Assembly: GCF_004104075.1 (NCBI RefSeq)
Contig: NZ_QOVK01000003.1
Location: 186,001-250,000 of the forward strand
DNA from: Leeuwenhoekiella polynyae
Lineage (GTDB): Bacteria > Bacteroidota > Bacteroidia > Flavobacteriales > Flavobacteriaceae
Direction of reading: 5' to 3'
Length of the DNA stretch: 64,000 nucleotides
Shown here: positions 8,347 to 18,208 of the stretch, piece after piece
Numbering within the stretch: the stretch's first letter is position 1
How the letters are laid out: each line of letters begins with the position of its first letter
Notes under the pieces: model-generated
The model's database searches: none
What the model was told of the DNA's origin: nothing
What the model saw: only the letters and a program-made list of their open reading frames with translations
Position numbers and translations under genes: made by a program

Positions 8347-8726
8347 ATTTAGAACAGAAAATCGCAAAATCGCGTACTACCATTTTTAAAGCGGTGTTTC
8401 CAAACACCACCAATCATTACGACACGCTCTTTGGAGGTACCGCAATGCAACTGATGGATGAAACCGCTTTTATTACAGCCACTCGTTTCAGCCGGCAACA
8501 AATGGTAACGGTAAGCAGTGATAAAATAGATTTTAAAAAACCCATTCCTGCAGGTACAATTGTTGAACTGATAGGCTGTGTCACCCACGTGGGAAATACC
8601 AGTTTAAAAGTTGGTGTAGATATCTTTGTTGAAGAAATGTATACGGAGTCTCGAGAAAAAGCAGTCTCTGGTGAGTTCACCTTTGTAGCAGTTGACGAGA
8701 ATAAAAAAGCCGTAAAAATTCTGTAA
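8343..8726 (+). CDS. Hotdog-fold acyl-CoA thioesterase
   Basis: The 127-residue protein matches the YciA/BACH-like acyl-CoA thioesterases: FPNTTNHYDTLFGGTAMQLM (the HYDTLFGG loop precedes the central hotdog helix), then DETAFITATRFSRQ, DKIDFKKPIPAGTIVEL and GVDIFVEEMYTESREKAV. The Asp in MDETA is the usual catalytic acid. It hydrolyses acyl-CoA to free acid and CoA in the cytosol. It overlaps the PAS gene by 4 bases, an unusual pairing of a sensor-like domain and a thioesterase. Confidence 0.88.
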   Translation: MNLEQKIAKSRTTIFKAVFPNTTNHYDTLFGGTAMQLMDETAFITATRFSRQQMVTVSSDKIDFKKPIPAGTIVELIGCVTHVGNTSLKVGVDIFVEEMYTESREKAVSGEFTFVAVDENKKAVKIL

Positions 8727-8730
8727 ATCC

Positions 8731-9018
8731 TATCTGGAACCTAACCTCAAGTTATTCCAGCACGGGGTCGACTTTGAGGTCTATAGCAATTTGAGCAGAG
8801 GATAAGATATTATAAACGAACAAGCGCTATCTAAAAGGGGGTCCGGTCCTTATCAATATGAGATTTCAGAGCTCAACATTGCTCTAAATTGGATGCTGTC
8901 AAGCAATTCTAATTTCAATACTCCTTATTTCGAGATCATTCAAGACAAGCTCAAAAACCGGGAAGATCAGAACACTTCATCAACTGCTAATATTTACCAA
9001 ATGCTACAGGCTGCCTAA
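8731..9018 (+). pseudogene. Decayed coding fragment of unknown protein
   Basis: One frame from 8731 to the TAA at 9016-9018 reads like a protein with normal composition (YEISELNIALNWMLSSNSNF, YFEIIQDKLKNREDQ, NIYQMLQAA). It is interrupted by a TAA at 8803-8805 and has no start codon. I do not recognise the family. The segment looks like the 3' part of a gene whose 5' end was lost, ending 24 bases before the UvrA-like gene. Confidence 0.4.
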
Positions 9019-9042
9019 TAGGTTCTTTTTATCTTGGGCGCC

Positions 9043-11574
9043 ATGCAAAAAGAGAATAAACAAAATACATCAGCACAGGGCTATGTAAGCGTAAAAGGTG
9101 CCCGTCAGAATAACCTGAAAAATGTTTCTGTAGAAATTCCCCGTAATGCACTCGTGGTGTTTACAGGGATCTCAGGTTCGGGAAAATCCTCACTGGCTTT
9201 TGGCACCTTATATGCCGAAGCTCAACGCCGCTATCTGGAATCGGTTTCTCCCTATGCCCGGCGTCTTTTTAATCAGATGCCTATTCCAGAAGTTGATGAG
9301 ATCATAGGCCTTCCGCCCGCAGTGGCCTTACAGCAACAACGCAGTTCGGGTTCTACGCGTTCAACAGTAGGATCGGTAACTACGTTATCCAATTTGTTGC
9401 GTATGCTCTACTCCAGAGCGGGGGATTACCCTGCAGGTCAACCCCTACTTTATGCCGATTCGTTTTCAACCAACACACCAGAAGGGGCTTGCCCCGAGTG
9501 TCATGGATTGGGAAAAATATATACCGTAACCGAAAAAAGCCTTGTTCCAGACGATACCTTAACCATTCGAGAACGCGCAATAGCCGCCTGGCCCAAAGCC
9601 TGGCAAGGGAAAAACCTGAGAGATATTCTGGTTACACTGGGTTATGACGTAGATATTCCTTGGAAAGAGCTTCCACAAGAACAACGCGACTGGATACTTT
9701 TTACTGAAGAAACGCCCACCGTTCCGGTCTATCGCGACCGCAGTCCGCAAGAAGTTCAGGAAGCCCTAAAACGCAACGAGCAACCCAGTTATAAAGGTAC
9801 GTATACGAGTGCTAAAAATTACATTTTGCACACGTATGCAAATTCGCCAAGTGAATCGATGAAAAAACGCGTTGCTCCATACATGATAGGCACTACCTGC
9901 CCTACCTGTAACGGCAAACGCTTGCGACCAGAATCTCTTTCGGTGACCTTCGCCGGTTATGATATTGCTGATATTTCAAGCATTCCGCTTCAAAGATTAC
10001 ACGCAATTTTTAGTCCTTATAGCGATGGCTCAGCTCCTGAGTTAAAAAAACTAAAGGCTACCAATCAAGAAAAAGCAATCGTCACACAACGCATTGCCGA
10101 AGATTTTGTGGGACGTATAGACGTACTATTAGATTTAGGTCTTGGTTATTTATCATTAGAACGAAGTACACCTACCCTATCACCGGGTGAACATCAGCGT
10201 TTACGGCTCGCTACGCAAGTGCGTAGTAATTTGTTTGGAGTGGTTTATGTGTTAGACGAACCTTCAGCGGGTTTGCACCCGGCAGATACAGAGGCATTAC
10301 TCAGAACTTTAGCAATGTTGAAATCTGGAGGAAATTCCATTTTCGTAGTAGAACACGAGCTAGAAGTCATTCGTCAGGCCGATTGGCTGGTTGATGTAGG
10401 TCCCGATGCCGGAGCTGGCGGTGGTACGGTTTTATACAGTGGTCCACCGGAAGGTTTAAAAGACTGTATCGCGTCAAAAACGAGAACGCATCTGTTTAAT
10501 GAGCTTCCGCATCACCAATCAAAACGACGTGAGGCTAAAGACTGGCTGACCCTTTCAGGCATTACCAGAAACAACCTCAACAAACTTGAAGTTTCATTTC
10601 CGTTAGGTGTGTTAACCAGTGTTACCGGCATTTCAGGTTCCGGTAAGAGTAGTCTGGTCAGTCAGGCTTTGGTTGACTTGATGAAAGAACATCTGGGCAA
10701 CGCTACTGCTGAAGAAGAAACCGAAGATCTGCTACAAGAAGAAGTAAAAACTTTAGGTGGTCATATTTCCGCTGGAGCAGAACATTTAAAACGTATGGTT
10801 GTAGTAAATCAAAAACCCATAGGTAGAACGCCACGATCCAATCTAGCTACCTACACCGGTTTATTTGATACCGTAAGAAAGTTATTTGCTTCCACAGAAT
10901 TAGCAAAATCCCGGAAATATAAAGCCGGTAGATTTTCATTTAACGTAGGCAAAGGACGCTGCCCCAATTGTGAAGGAGAAGGTGCTGTGATGGTAGAGCT
11001 TCTTTTTCTCCCCAGCGTTTATGCTCCTTGCCCCGTTTGTAACGGTACACGATATAATGATCAAACGTTAGAGATCACCTATAACGATAAAAATATTGCA
11101 CAGGTTCTTGATATGACGGTATCGCAGGCTACTTCTTTTTTTGAAGAAGATCCCAGCGTAAGCAAACCGCTTAGGTTGTTAAAAGATGTTGGATTGGGTT
11201 ACTTACGTCTGGGACAACCCGCCACCGAACTTTCGGGAGGAGAAGCGCAACGCATAAAACTCGCTAAAGAATTACAGCGTGGAAACAGGGGTAAGACATT
11301 GTATATTCTAGACGAACCCACAACAGGTTTACATCCTACCGATGTAGAAAAACTACAAACACAACTGAATAACCTGGTGGAAACTGGTAATACAGTTATT
11401 GTTGTTGAGCACGATATGCAGGTAATTGCGGCCAGCGACTGGGTTATTGATATAGGGCTGGGAGCCGGTGCTGAAGGCGGTAACATTGTAAGTGCAGGAA
11501 CACCTGAAACTGTCGCAGCAAATAAGCAAAGTAAAACAGCTCCCTACTTAAAAAGAAGTTTAGCGGGAAAATAA
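9043..11574 (+). CDS. UvrA2-like excinuclease-family ABC ATPase
   Basis: This 843-residue protein has two ABC ATPase halves, each with a Walker A loop ([13 protein letters not shown] near residue 40; [13 protein letters not shown] near 530) and a signature sequence ([30 protein letters not shown]). Zinc-binding CxxC pairs are visible (CPECHG, CPTCNG, CPNCEG, CPVCNG). It is about 100 residues shorter than canonical UvrA, and the region where the UvrB-binding domain normally sits is reduced. That is the pattern of UvrA2/DrrC-type paralogues linked to tolerance of DNA-binding drugs or lesions rather than core repair. The start is ATG at 9043; a TTG three codons upstream is less likely. Confidence 0.88.
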   Translation: MQKENKQNTSAQGYVSVKGARQNNLKNVSVEIPRNALVVFTGISGSGKSSLAFGTLYAEAQRRYLESVSPYARRLFNQMPIPEVDEIIGLPPAVALQQQRSSGSTRSTVGSVTTLSNLLRMLYSRAGDYPAGQPLLYADSFSTNTPEGACPECHGLGKIYTVTEKSLVPDDTLTIRERAIAAWPKAWQGKNLRDILVTLGYDVDIPWKELPQEQRDWILFTEETPTVPVYRDRSPQEVQEALKRNEQPSYKGTYTSAKNYILHTYANSPSESMKKRVAPYMIGTTCPTCNGKRLRPESLSVTFAGYDIADISSIPLQRLHAIFSPYSDGSAPELKKLKATNQEKAIVTQRIAEDFVGRIDVLLDLGLGYLSLERSTPTLSPGEHQRLRLATQVRSNLFGVVYVLDEPSAGLHPADTEALLRTLAMLKSGGNSIFVVEHELEVIRQADWLVDVGPDAGAGGGTVLYSGPPEGLKDCIASKTRTHLFNELPHHQSKRREAKDWLTLSGITRNNLNKLEVSFPLGVLTSVTGISGSGKSSLVSQALVDLMKEHLGNATAEEETEDLLQEEVKTLGGHISAGAEHLKRMVVVNQKPIGRTPRSNLATYTGLFDTVRKLFASTELAKSRKYKAGRFSFNVGKGRCPNCEGEGAVMVELLFLPSVYAPCPVCNGTRYNDQTLEITYNDKNIAQVLDMTVSQATSFFEEDPSVSKPLRLLKDVGLGYLRLGQPATELSGGEAQRIKLAKELQRGNRGKTLYILDEPTTGLHPTDVEKLQTQLNNLVETGNTVIVVEHDMQVIAASDWVIDIGLGAGAEGGNIVSAGTPETVAANKQSKTAPYLKRSLAGK

Positions 11575-11660
11575 TCCAAAAATAAAAACATCAAAAAGCA
11601 GCGGGATTCCACTTAAAAAAAGAATTTTGTTGAGTACATTTATAAACCAATGCTCTTGTT

Positions 11661-12479
11661 ATGCGCTATGTAACGTTCTTATTGATTTCGTTTTTTATTT
11701 TGACCGGATGCGGAGCTAGAAATGCTTTCAATGATCCTATCCCAGATCATAAAACCATAAAGCTAGACTCAAAGTATGTAAACGAAACACGCGTGATCAA
11801 TATCTGGACGCCTTCAAAATACACTGAAGATGGTACTAAATTCCCAGTTTTATATATGCCAGACGGAGGTATAGATGAAGATTTTCCGCATATCGCAAAT
11901 ACACTAGCAAAGCTTATAAAAGAAAATAAGATTGCGCCCATCATACTCGTAGGAATTAAAAATACGCTGCGCGGAAGGGATCTAACCGGTGCCTCAACAG
12001 TAAAAGAGCACGAGAAATATGAAATCCCAATGGATGATGGCGCAAAAAACTTTAGAGCTTTTATTACCGAAGAGTTGATTCCTGAGATTGATGCAACCTA
12101 CAGAACCACCTCAAAAAAGGGAATACTTGGAGAGTCACTCGCTGGGCTTTTTGTGATGGAAACCTTTTTTCTCGAACCAGAAACCTTTGACTTTTATATT
12201 GCGATAGATCCTTCTCTGTGGTGGAATGATAATGCGTTAGTATTCAATGCTGAAAGTTATTTCAAAACATTACCAAAACGAGAAACCAGACTTTGGTTCG
12301 CCGGCTCTGACGCTGTAGATATTTATGAATTTACAGAAGATCTTGAGGAAAAGCTTAAAACTATTCAACCTCCTAATTTATTGTGGAAGTACAGTCCGGA
12401 GCCTGCTAAGCACCACAACACCATTTTTAGAGCTGTTAAAGAAAAAGCCCTGATCTGGAGTTTAAGTGAGAGAGAATAA
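11661..12479 (+). CDS. Lipoprotein alpha/beta-hydrolase (esterase D / IroE-like)
   Basis: An N-terminal signal with lipobox FILTGC puts the mature protein on a lipid anchor at Cys17. The body is an esterase-type alpha/beta hydrolase: TRVINIWTPSKY and FPVLYMPDGG (strand and oxyanion segment), the nucleophile elbow GESLAG near residue 156, and a C-terminal His in PAKHHNTIFRAV. Relatives hydrolyse acyl esters of sugars or siderophores; the substrate is not evident here. It follows the UvrA-like gene by 86 bases and faces the DUF5995 gene. Confidence 0.82.
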   Translation: MRYVTFLLISFFILTGCGARNAFNDPIPDHKTIKLDSKYVNETRVINIWTPSKYTEDGTKFPVLYMPDGGIDEDFPHIANTLAKLIKENKIAPIILVGIKNTLRGRDLTGASTVKEHEKYEIPMDDGAKNFRAFITEELIPEIDATYRTTSKKGILGESLAGLFVMETFFLEPETFDFYIAIDPSLWWNDNALVFNAESYFKTLPKRETRLWFAGSDAVDIYEFTEDLEEKLKTIQPPNLLWKYSPEPAKHHNTIFRAVKEKALIWSLSERE

Positions 12480-12517
12480 TTCCATTTTGATTTTAAATCA
12501 GGAGTTTTTGATGGCTC

Positions 12518-13255
12518 CTACTGTTCTAATGTTTCAGCAACCCGCCGAACATTCTTAACCTCAAAAAAGCGCACCACTTTAGCTACAACCTGAAGCATCT
12601 TGCTTTTAGGATTCATGATCTTTTCGGCTAAAGTCGCTATAACTTTATCCCGGTCTTTGACCACATCATCTTTTTGAACAGCTGCTGCATATTCATTGGC
12701 AAACAACCATGCGCCGTCTCGGGCTAAATTTATGCTAAAAGAGACCAGTTTATCTTCTTTGCCTTTCCCAATCAGTTCGAGTAATTTAAATAACGGTGAC
12801 ACTTTTCCCATTGCCGCTTTTACATCGGCGACCATCGAAGCCAGCACCTCATTTATTTTATTAAAATCTTGCTCAAAATCAGCTAAAGCGTCATCCCCTG
12901 TGGTTTGTGCCGCGGCAATACCTAGATCTAGATTGATATGGGCATTTATTCCCAGCAAAAGATGTTGCATAATTAAAGCTTCAGAGATTTTAAAAGCATT
13001 TGACCAACTTTGAGTGGGCTGTTTTCCCGCCTTATACTGATGATAAGCTTCGATATACCGATTGGCAAATAGGATGTCAAGCTTTTCCATACGAGAATTA
13101 TCATCAAATTCGTTGGCTTCTATTCCTACTTTAATACGTCTAGTAACTTTGTTGTACAAAACAGGAAAGAAAACCATACTACTGTTGTTCTGTTTTTCTA
13201 CCGCTATAATTGCATCAAGGGCTGCGATCACCTCATCAATTGTTGTTGCTGCCAT
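12518..13255 (-). CDS. DUF5995-family protein
   Basis: A cytosolic, mostly helical 245-residue protein. The central motif EALIMQHLLLGINAHINLDL is typical of DUF5995 proteins, with conserved histidines that could bind metal. The N-terminal part (TIDEVIAALDAIIAVEKQNN, YNKVTRRIKVGIEANEFDD) also fits. The function is unknown. The gene is convergent with the esterase gene and divergent from ldhA. The family call rests on motif memory. Confidence 0.65.
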   Translation of the reverse strand: MAATTIDEVIAALDAIIAVEKQNNSSMVFFPVLYNKVTRRIKVGIEANEFDDNSRMEKLDILFANRYIEAYHQYKAGKQPTQSWSNAFKISEALIMQHLLLGINAHINLDLGIAAAQTTGDDALADFEQDFNKINEVLASMVADVKAAMGKVSPLFKLLELIGKGKEDKLVSFSINLARDGAWLFANEYAAAVQKDDVVKDRDKVIATLAEKIMNPKSKMLQVVAKVVRFFEVKNVRRVAETLEQ

Positions 13256-13404
13256 AAGTTGATTTAAAATTTAAGTTTTTTTGTGTTTTTTAAGACGAAA
13301 TACCAAACGCAAAAAACTGATTTTCAAATATTTAAAAATACCCTTATTAACAATCTTTACTAAGAAATAAATGAAATAACTTAGAGCTACCAAATACTCC
13401 ACTT

Positions 13405-14397
13405 ATGAAAGTTGCCTTTTTCAGCACAAAAAAATACGATAAAGACTTTTTTGAACGAACTAACGAAAAGTTTGATCACGAACTTACTTTCTTTGAAACT
13501 GCGCTCAATGCACATACTGCATCATTAGCACAAGGTTATGAAGCGGTTTGCGTCTTTGTAAACGATGACCTCAACAAAAAAACGCTTGAGAAACTTGCTG
13601 GTTACGGCATTAAACTCATCGCTTTACGCTGTGCGGGTTTTAATAATGTAGATCTGGAAGCAGCAGCTGAAAATGATATAACCAGTGTTCGTGTTCCCGC
13701 CTATTCACCACAAGCGGTAGCAGAACATGCAGTAGCGCTGATTTTAACTTTAAACCGAAAAACGCACAAAGCCTACAACAGAGTGCGTGAGAATAATTTT
13801 TCATTAGATAAGCTTACCGGTTTTAATCTCTATGGAAAGACAGTTGGTGTTATCGGAACGGGCATTATCGGTATTTGCTTTGCTAAAATTATGCTGGGCT
13901 TTGGTTGTAAAGTCCTTGCTTTTGACATCAAACCTTCTGACGAACTGAAAGGTCTTGGTGTGAATTATGTAGCAATTGATGAGCTTTTAAAAGAAGCAAA
14001 TATCATCTCGTTACATTGTCCGCTGAATGAACAAACGCATCATCTTATGGATGCTGATGCCTTTAATAAAATGAAAGATGGCGCGATGCTTATCAATACG
14101 GGACGTGGCGCTTTGATAGACACAACCGCAGTGGTTGAAGCCCTTAAAAAAGAAAAACTGGGCTATCTAGGTATTGATGTGTATGAACAGGAATCAGGAT
14201 TATTTTTTAATGATCGTTCTGAAACAATAAATAAAGATGATGACTTTTTAAGGCTTATGTCTTTTCCGAATGTACTCATCACAGGACATCAGGGTTTTTT
14301 CACCAAAGAAGCTCTAGAGCAAATTGCACAGGTAACACTGCAAAACCTTAGTGATTTTGAGAACGGAAATGAATTAGAAAATGAGGTTACCGCATAG
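13405..14397 (+). CDS. ldhA: D-lactate dehydrogenase (2-hydroxyacid dehydrogenase)
   Basis: The 330 residues cover a full D-2-hydroxyacid dehydrogenase. The substrate-binding domain includes LRCAGFNNVDL. The NAD-binding domain has GTGIIGICFAKIMLGFG near residues 150-168 and the acceptor Asp in AFDIKPSD. The catalytic Arg is in INTGRGALIDT, Glu in IDVYEQESGLFF and His in ITGHQGFFTKEAL. The AGFNNVD loop and the YEQE-LFF segment are characteristic of fermentative D-LDH (LdhA), which reduces pyruvate to D-lactate with NADH. It is monocistronic or leads into rlmF 45 bases downstream. Confidence 0.88.
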   Translation: MKVAFFSTKKYDKDFFERTNEKFDHELTFFETALNAHTASLAQGYEAVCVFVNDDLNKKTLEKLAGYGIKLIALRCAGFNNVDLEAAAENDITSVRVPAYSPQAVAEHAVALILTLNRKTHKAYNRVRENNFSLDKLTGFNLYGKTVGVIGTGIIGICFAKIMLGFGCKVLAFDIKPSDELKGLGVNYVAIDELLKEANIISLHCPLNEQTHHLMDADAFNKMKDGAMLINTGRGALIDTTAVVEALKKEKLGYLGIDVYEQESGLFFNDRSETINKDDDFLRLMSFPNVLITGHQGFFTKEALEQIAQVTLQNLSDFENGNELENEVTA

Positions 14398-14442
14398 GTT
14401 TCCTATCTTGCTGTTTAAAATATCTTCATTAATTTGCTTGAC

Positions 14443-15369
14443 ATGCCCGTTTCTAATAAAACTCCATTAAAGTCAAAACTACATGTGCGTAACCGCAACC
14501 GCGAGCCCTATGATCTGGAAGCTTTATTAAAGGTAAAACCAAAATTAAAAGCTCATTTAAAGGAGAACAAATACGGTACGACTTCGGTAGATTTTGCGAA
14601 TCCTGAAGCGGTAAAATTGCTCAATCAGGCGTTGCTTGATTGTTACTACGGAATTTCAAAATGGGAATTTCCAGACGCTAATTTATGTCCGCCTATTCCC
14701 GGACGGGCAGATTATTTGCACTATATCGCTGATTTACTAGCTGAAAACACAAACGGAAAGATTCCGCAGGGAAAAGAAGTTAGAGGCTTGGATATTGGTA
14801 CCGGAGCCAGTTTGATTTATCCCATTCTGGGCGTTGTAGAATACGACTGGGATTTTGTGGCGAGTGATATTGACCAGAGATCTTTAGCTTCCGCAGCAAA
14901 AATTATAACAACAAATGAAGCTCTTCAGCATAAAATTGAATTGCGTTTACAAAAAGAAACTGGCTCTATTTTTAAAGGCATCATTCAGCCAGAAGACAAA
15001 CTAGATTTCACCATGTGTAACCCGCCTTTTCACGCCTCGCGAAATGCTGCAGTAAAAGGTACACGTAGAAAAGTAAAAAACCTATCGGGTACTGCTTCTA
15101 GCACACCAAACTTAAACTTTGGAGGTATAGGTAACGAACTCATCACTGCCGGCGGAGAGCCTAAATTCATCAAAACGATGATTAGGGAAAGTACCGCATT
15201 TGCGAACAACTGCCTCTGGTTTACCACGCTCGTTTCTAAACAAGAAAACCTAAAAGATATTTATAAACATCTCAAAAGAGCGTCAGCAAAACAAGTAAAA
15301 ACAATACCTATGGGAACCGGCAACAAAGTAAGCCGTATTGTGGCTTGGTCATTTCAGAGCAACGGGTAG
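14443..15369 (+). CDS. rlmF: 23S rRNA (adenine-1618 N6)-methyltransferase RlmF
   Basis: The protein begins with a basic RNA-binding part (KLHVRNRNREPYDLEALL) and has the Rossmann SAM motif LDIGTGASLIYPILG, followed by the N6-adenine methyltransferase motif MCNPPFHAS. WEFPDANLCPPIPGRADY is a family signature. It methylates A1618 of 23S rRNA. ATG at 14443 is preferred over TTG at 14434. The length of 308 residues is normal. Confidence 0.9.
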   Translation: MPVSNKTPLKSKLHVRNRNREPYDLEALLKVKPKLKAHLKENKYGTTSVDFANPEAVKLLNQALLDCYYGISKWEFPDANLCPPIPGRADYLHYIADLLAENTNGKIPQGKEVRGLDIGTGASLIYPILGVVEYDWDFVASDIDQRSLASAAKIITTNEALQHKIELRLQKETGSIFKGIIQPEDKLDFTMCNPPFHASRNAAVKGTRRKVKNLSGTASSTPNLNFGGIGNELITAGGEPKFIKTMIRESTAFANNCLWFTTLVSKQENLKDIYKHLKRASAKQVKTIPMGTGNKVSRIVAWSFQSNG

Positions 15370-15506
15370 TCCTTTAAAAACGGTTCTTATTATAACAAAT
15401 TCATTAGATCTGTATGAAATACCATACTTCAACTGTTTTTAAAAATGTAAACCGTAATTTCACCTCCTCAAAAGTTCTTTACTTTATTTTTTCATCTAAC
15501 GGAATA

Positions 15507-15670
15507 GGTTACACATAACGTGCATTAATAGGGAATCTGGTGCAAATCCAGAGCTGTCGCGCAACTGTAAGTAACATACACAAAGCTTTACCCGTAGTAA
15601 TCCACTGTCTTTATAATCAGGATGGGAAGGATGGTAAACGCTGTTATAAGTCAGGAGACCTGCCTGTTCC
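15507..15670 (+). promoter_or_regulatory. Cobalamin (AdoCbl) riboswitch controlling metE
   Basis: The sequence has the standard cobalamin aptamer blocks in order: a P1/P2 start (aggttacacataacgtgc), gggaatctggtgcaaatcca, the core gctgtcgcgcaactgtaa, the B12-box-like atccactgtc at 15600-15609, and the 3' block agtcaggagacctgcct at 15650-15666. It lies about 190 bases upstream of metE. Ligand binding should reduce expression of the B12-independent methionine synthase. Confidence 0.92.
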
Positions 15671-15710
15671 GCTAGGGCTTTGCTTTCGCGATCTGAAGCT
15701 TGTAGTCTGG

Positions 15711-15770
15711 TTTGATGCTCCTTTTTTTTTATAGGATAGGTATATCCTGTCCTAAAATTACTGCATCAAA
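15711..15770 (+). promoter_or_regulatory. Possible expression platform of the cobalamin riboswitch
   Basis: The arms tttgatgc (15711-15718) and gcatcaaa (15763-15770) can pair. They enclose a T-run and an inner hairpin (aggata 15733-15738, tatcct 15743-15748). Alternative pairing here could couple ligand binding to metE expression. This is inferred from complementarity only. Confidence 0.35.
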
Positions 15771-15857
15771 ACGCCCTTTCTTCTTCTCATCTTTTAGCAA
15801 AGCCGAAATACGGCAACGAACTTTTAAATCAAATTTTTTAATTTAAAAGTTATTCAA

Positions 15858-18194
15858 ATGCAAACGCACATTCTGGGCTATCCGCGAATTGGTAGTCAAC
15901 GTGAGCTCAAAAAAGCCTGTGAGCAGTATTGGTCAGGCAAGATCAATCTTGATGATTTACATCAAGTGGGGTCAGCGATTAGACAAAGTAACTGGAAGCT
16001 TCAACAGAAAGCCGGCATCGATTTGATCCCGTCTAACGATTTTTCGTTTTACGATCAGGTATTGGATATGTCGCTTACCTTCAACGCAATTCCAGACCGG
16101 TATCAAGAGCTGATTTCTAAAAAAGAAATCGCAAAACAAGATCTATACTTTGCGATGGCCCGTGGTTATCAGCAAGACGACCTTGACATCACCGCGATGG
16201 AAATGACCAAATGGTTTGATACCAATTACCATTACATCGTTCCTGAATTCAAAAAAGATCAGGAGTTCAAACTCTTTTCAAATAAAGCTTTAGATGAGTT
16301 TTCAGAAGCTAAAAAAGCTGGGATTCTAACAAAACCTGTTCTGCTTGGACCTATCACCTATTTATTGCTGGGTAAAGAAAAAGAAGCTGGTTTCAACCGT
16401 TTAGATCTTATTGATAAGTTATTGCCCGTGTATATTGAGGTTCTTAAAAAGCTTCAGGATGCCGGTGCAGCTTGGGTACAATTAGATGAACCCTTTCTCG
16501 CTCTTGACTTAACTGCTAAAGAAAAAGAAGTCTACAAGAAGGTATATAACGAAATTAAAAAGCAATTGCCAGAGTTGAAAATTCTTCTGGCTACGTATTT
16601 TGAGGGATTGAAAGAAAATCTTGATCTCGCTGTTTCCCTTCCCGTTTGTGCATTGCATATTGACTTGGTTCGCGCACCTCAACAATTACAAGAAGTATTA
16701 GATAAAACTCCAAATGATTTAACCCTCTCTTTAGGTATTATTGATGGCAGAAACATCTGGAAAAACGATTATCAAGATTCGGTAGCTTTTATACGGAAAG
16801 CGCTTAAAAGCAAAACTTCTAATCGAATTATGATTGCTCCAAGTTGCTCCCTGTTACACGTGCCTTGTGATCTCGATCTAGAAACCAATGAAACCGTTTT
16901 GACTCCTGAAATTAAAAACTGGTTGGCTTTTGCAAAACAAAAGCTTGAAGAACTAGCGACCCTTAAAGCTATTAGTGAGGAAGATGATGTCAACGCTGTT
17001 GCTACTATGGAAAAGCTTCACGTAAATCTTGACGCCTTAAAAAGCAAAAAAGAATCGCAACGCATTCATAAGCCTGAAGTCAAGCAACGTACTGCACGTA
17101 TAACAAAAAAAGACGCTCAGCGGAACAAGGCTTTTTCAGAGCGGAAATCAATACAGCATAAAGCACTTAAACTGCCGCTATTCCCTACTACAACAATAGG
17201 TTCTTTTCCGCAGACTAAAGAGGTTAGAAGCTGGCGTGCACAATTTAAAAAAGGAACTGTAAATGCTCTAGAGTATGAAAATCTACTTTTAGAAGAAACT
17301 GAGCAATGCATACGATGGCAAGAAGAAATTGATCTGGATGTTCTGGTTCACGGGGAATTTGAACGCAATGATATGGTAGAGTATTTTGGCGAACAACTCA
17401 ATGGCTTTGTATTTACAAAAATGGGTTGGGTACAGAGCTATGGAAGCCGTTGCGTTAAACCTCCTATTATTTATGGAGATGTAGATCGCCCCGAAGCGAT
17501 GACCGTAAAATGGAGTTCGTACGCCCAAGGTCTAACTTCAAAAATTGTAAAAGGGATGCTGACCGGACCGGTTACTATTTTACAATGGAGTTTTGTACGC
17601 AATGATCAGCCTCGTTCTGAAACCTGTAACCAAATTGCATTAGCGATTAGAGATGAAGTGCTTGATCTTGAAAAGGCGGGGATCAGAATTATACAAATTG
17701 ATGAACCAGCGATTCGCGAAGGACTACCCCTTAGAAAAACAGAATGGCAGGCCTATTTAAAATGGGCAGTAAATGCATTTTGTATTTCGGCTGCCGGTGT
17801 AAGCGACCAGACTCAGATACACACGCATATGTGCTATTCTGAGTTTAATGACATCATTGAGCATATTGCTGCAATGGATGCTGATGTGATCACGATTGAA
17901 TGTTCACGCTCTCAAATGGAATTGTTAGATGCTTTTGCAAAATTTGAGTATCCTAATGAGATAGGCCCTGGTGTTTATGACATTCACGCACCCCGTGTTC
18001 CATCGGTAAAAGAGATGGTTGCCTTGATGGAAAAAGCAAAACTGGTAATCCCGGAAAAACAGTTATGGGTAAACCCTGATTGTGGTTTAAAAACCCGCCA
18101 TTGGGAAGAAACGCGTAAAGCTTTAGAGGCAATGGTAGAAGCTGCTAAAACGCTACGCGTAGCATCAGAAAAAGAACGTTTAGTGACTCTTTAA
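15858..18194 (+). CDS. metE: Cobalamin-independent methionine synthase MetE
   Basis: The 778 residues span both barrels of MetE. The N-terminal half opens with ILGYPRIGSQRELKKA. The C-terminal catalytic half begins around LPLFPTTTIGSFPQT (about residue 440). It carries the zinc ligands HTHMCYSEF (His and Cys), the Glu in VITIECSRSQ, and Cys in WVNPDCGLKTRHWEET. It transfers the methyl group of 5-methyltetrahydrofolate to homocysteine. It is slightly longer than E. coli MetE (753) because of a charged linker around residues 385-430. The long 5' leader carries a cobalamin riboswitch, so the gene should be expressed when B12 is scarce. Confidence 0.96.
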   Translation: MQTHILGYPRIGSQRELKKACEQYWSGKINLDDLHQVGSAIRQSNWKLQQKAGIDLIPSNDFSFYDQVLDMSLTFNAIPDRYQELISKKEIAKQDLYFAMARGYQQDDLDITAMEMTKWFDTNYHYIVPEFKKDQEFKLFSNKALDEFSEAKKAGILTKPVLLGPITYLLLGKEKEAGFNRLDLIDKLLPVYIEVLKKLQDAGAAWVQLDEPFLALDLTAKEKEVYKKVYNEIKKQLPELKILLATYFEGLKENLDLAVSLPVCALHIDLVRAPQQLQEVLDKTPNDLTLSLGIIDGRNIWKNDYQDSVAFIRKALKSKTSNRIMIAPSCSLLHVPCDLDLETNETVLTPEIKNWLAFAKQKLEELATLKAISEEDDVNAVATMEKLHVNLDALKSKKESQRIHKPEVKQRTARITKKDAQRNKAFSERKSIQHKALKLPLFPTTTIGSFPQTKEVRSWRAQFKKGTVNALEYENLLLEETEQCIRWQEEIDLDVLVHGEFERNDMVEYFGEQLNGFVFTKMGWVQSYGSRCVKPPIIYGDVDRPEAMTVKWSSYAQGLTSKIVKGMLTGPVTILQWSFVRNDQPRSETCNQIALAIRDEVLDLEKAGIRIIQIDEPAIREGLPLRKTEWQAYLKWAVNAFCISAAGVSDQTQIHTHMCYSEFNDIIEHIAAMDADVITIECSRSQMELLDAFAKFEYPNEIGPGVYDIHAPRVPSVKEMVALMEKAKLVIPEKQLWVNPDCGLKTRHWEETRKALEAMVEAAKTLRVASEKERLVTL

Positions 18195-18208
18195 ACATAA
18201 CTGTTTAA

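Noticed and set aside
12696-13013. A 105-codon plus-strand frame within the DUF5995 gene
   Set aside because: Ser- and Ile-rich reverse complement of helical coding sequence; shadow frame.
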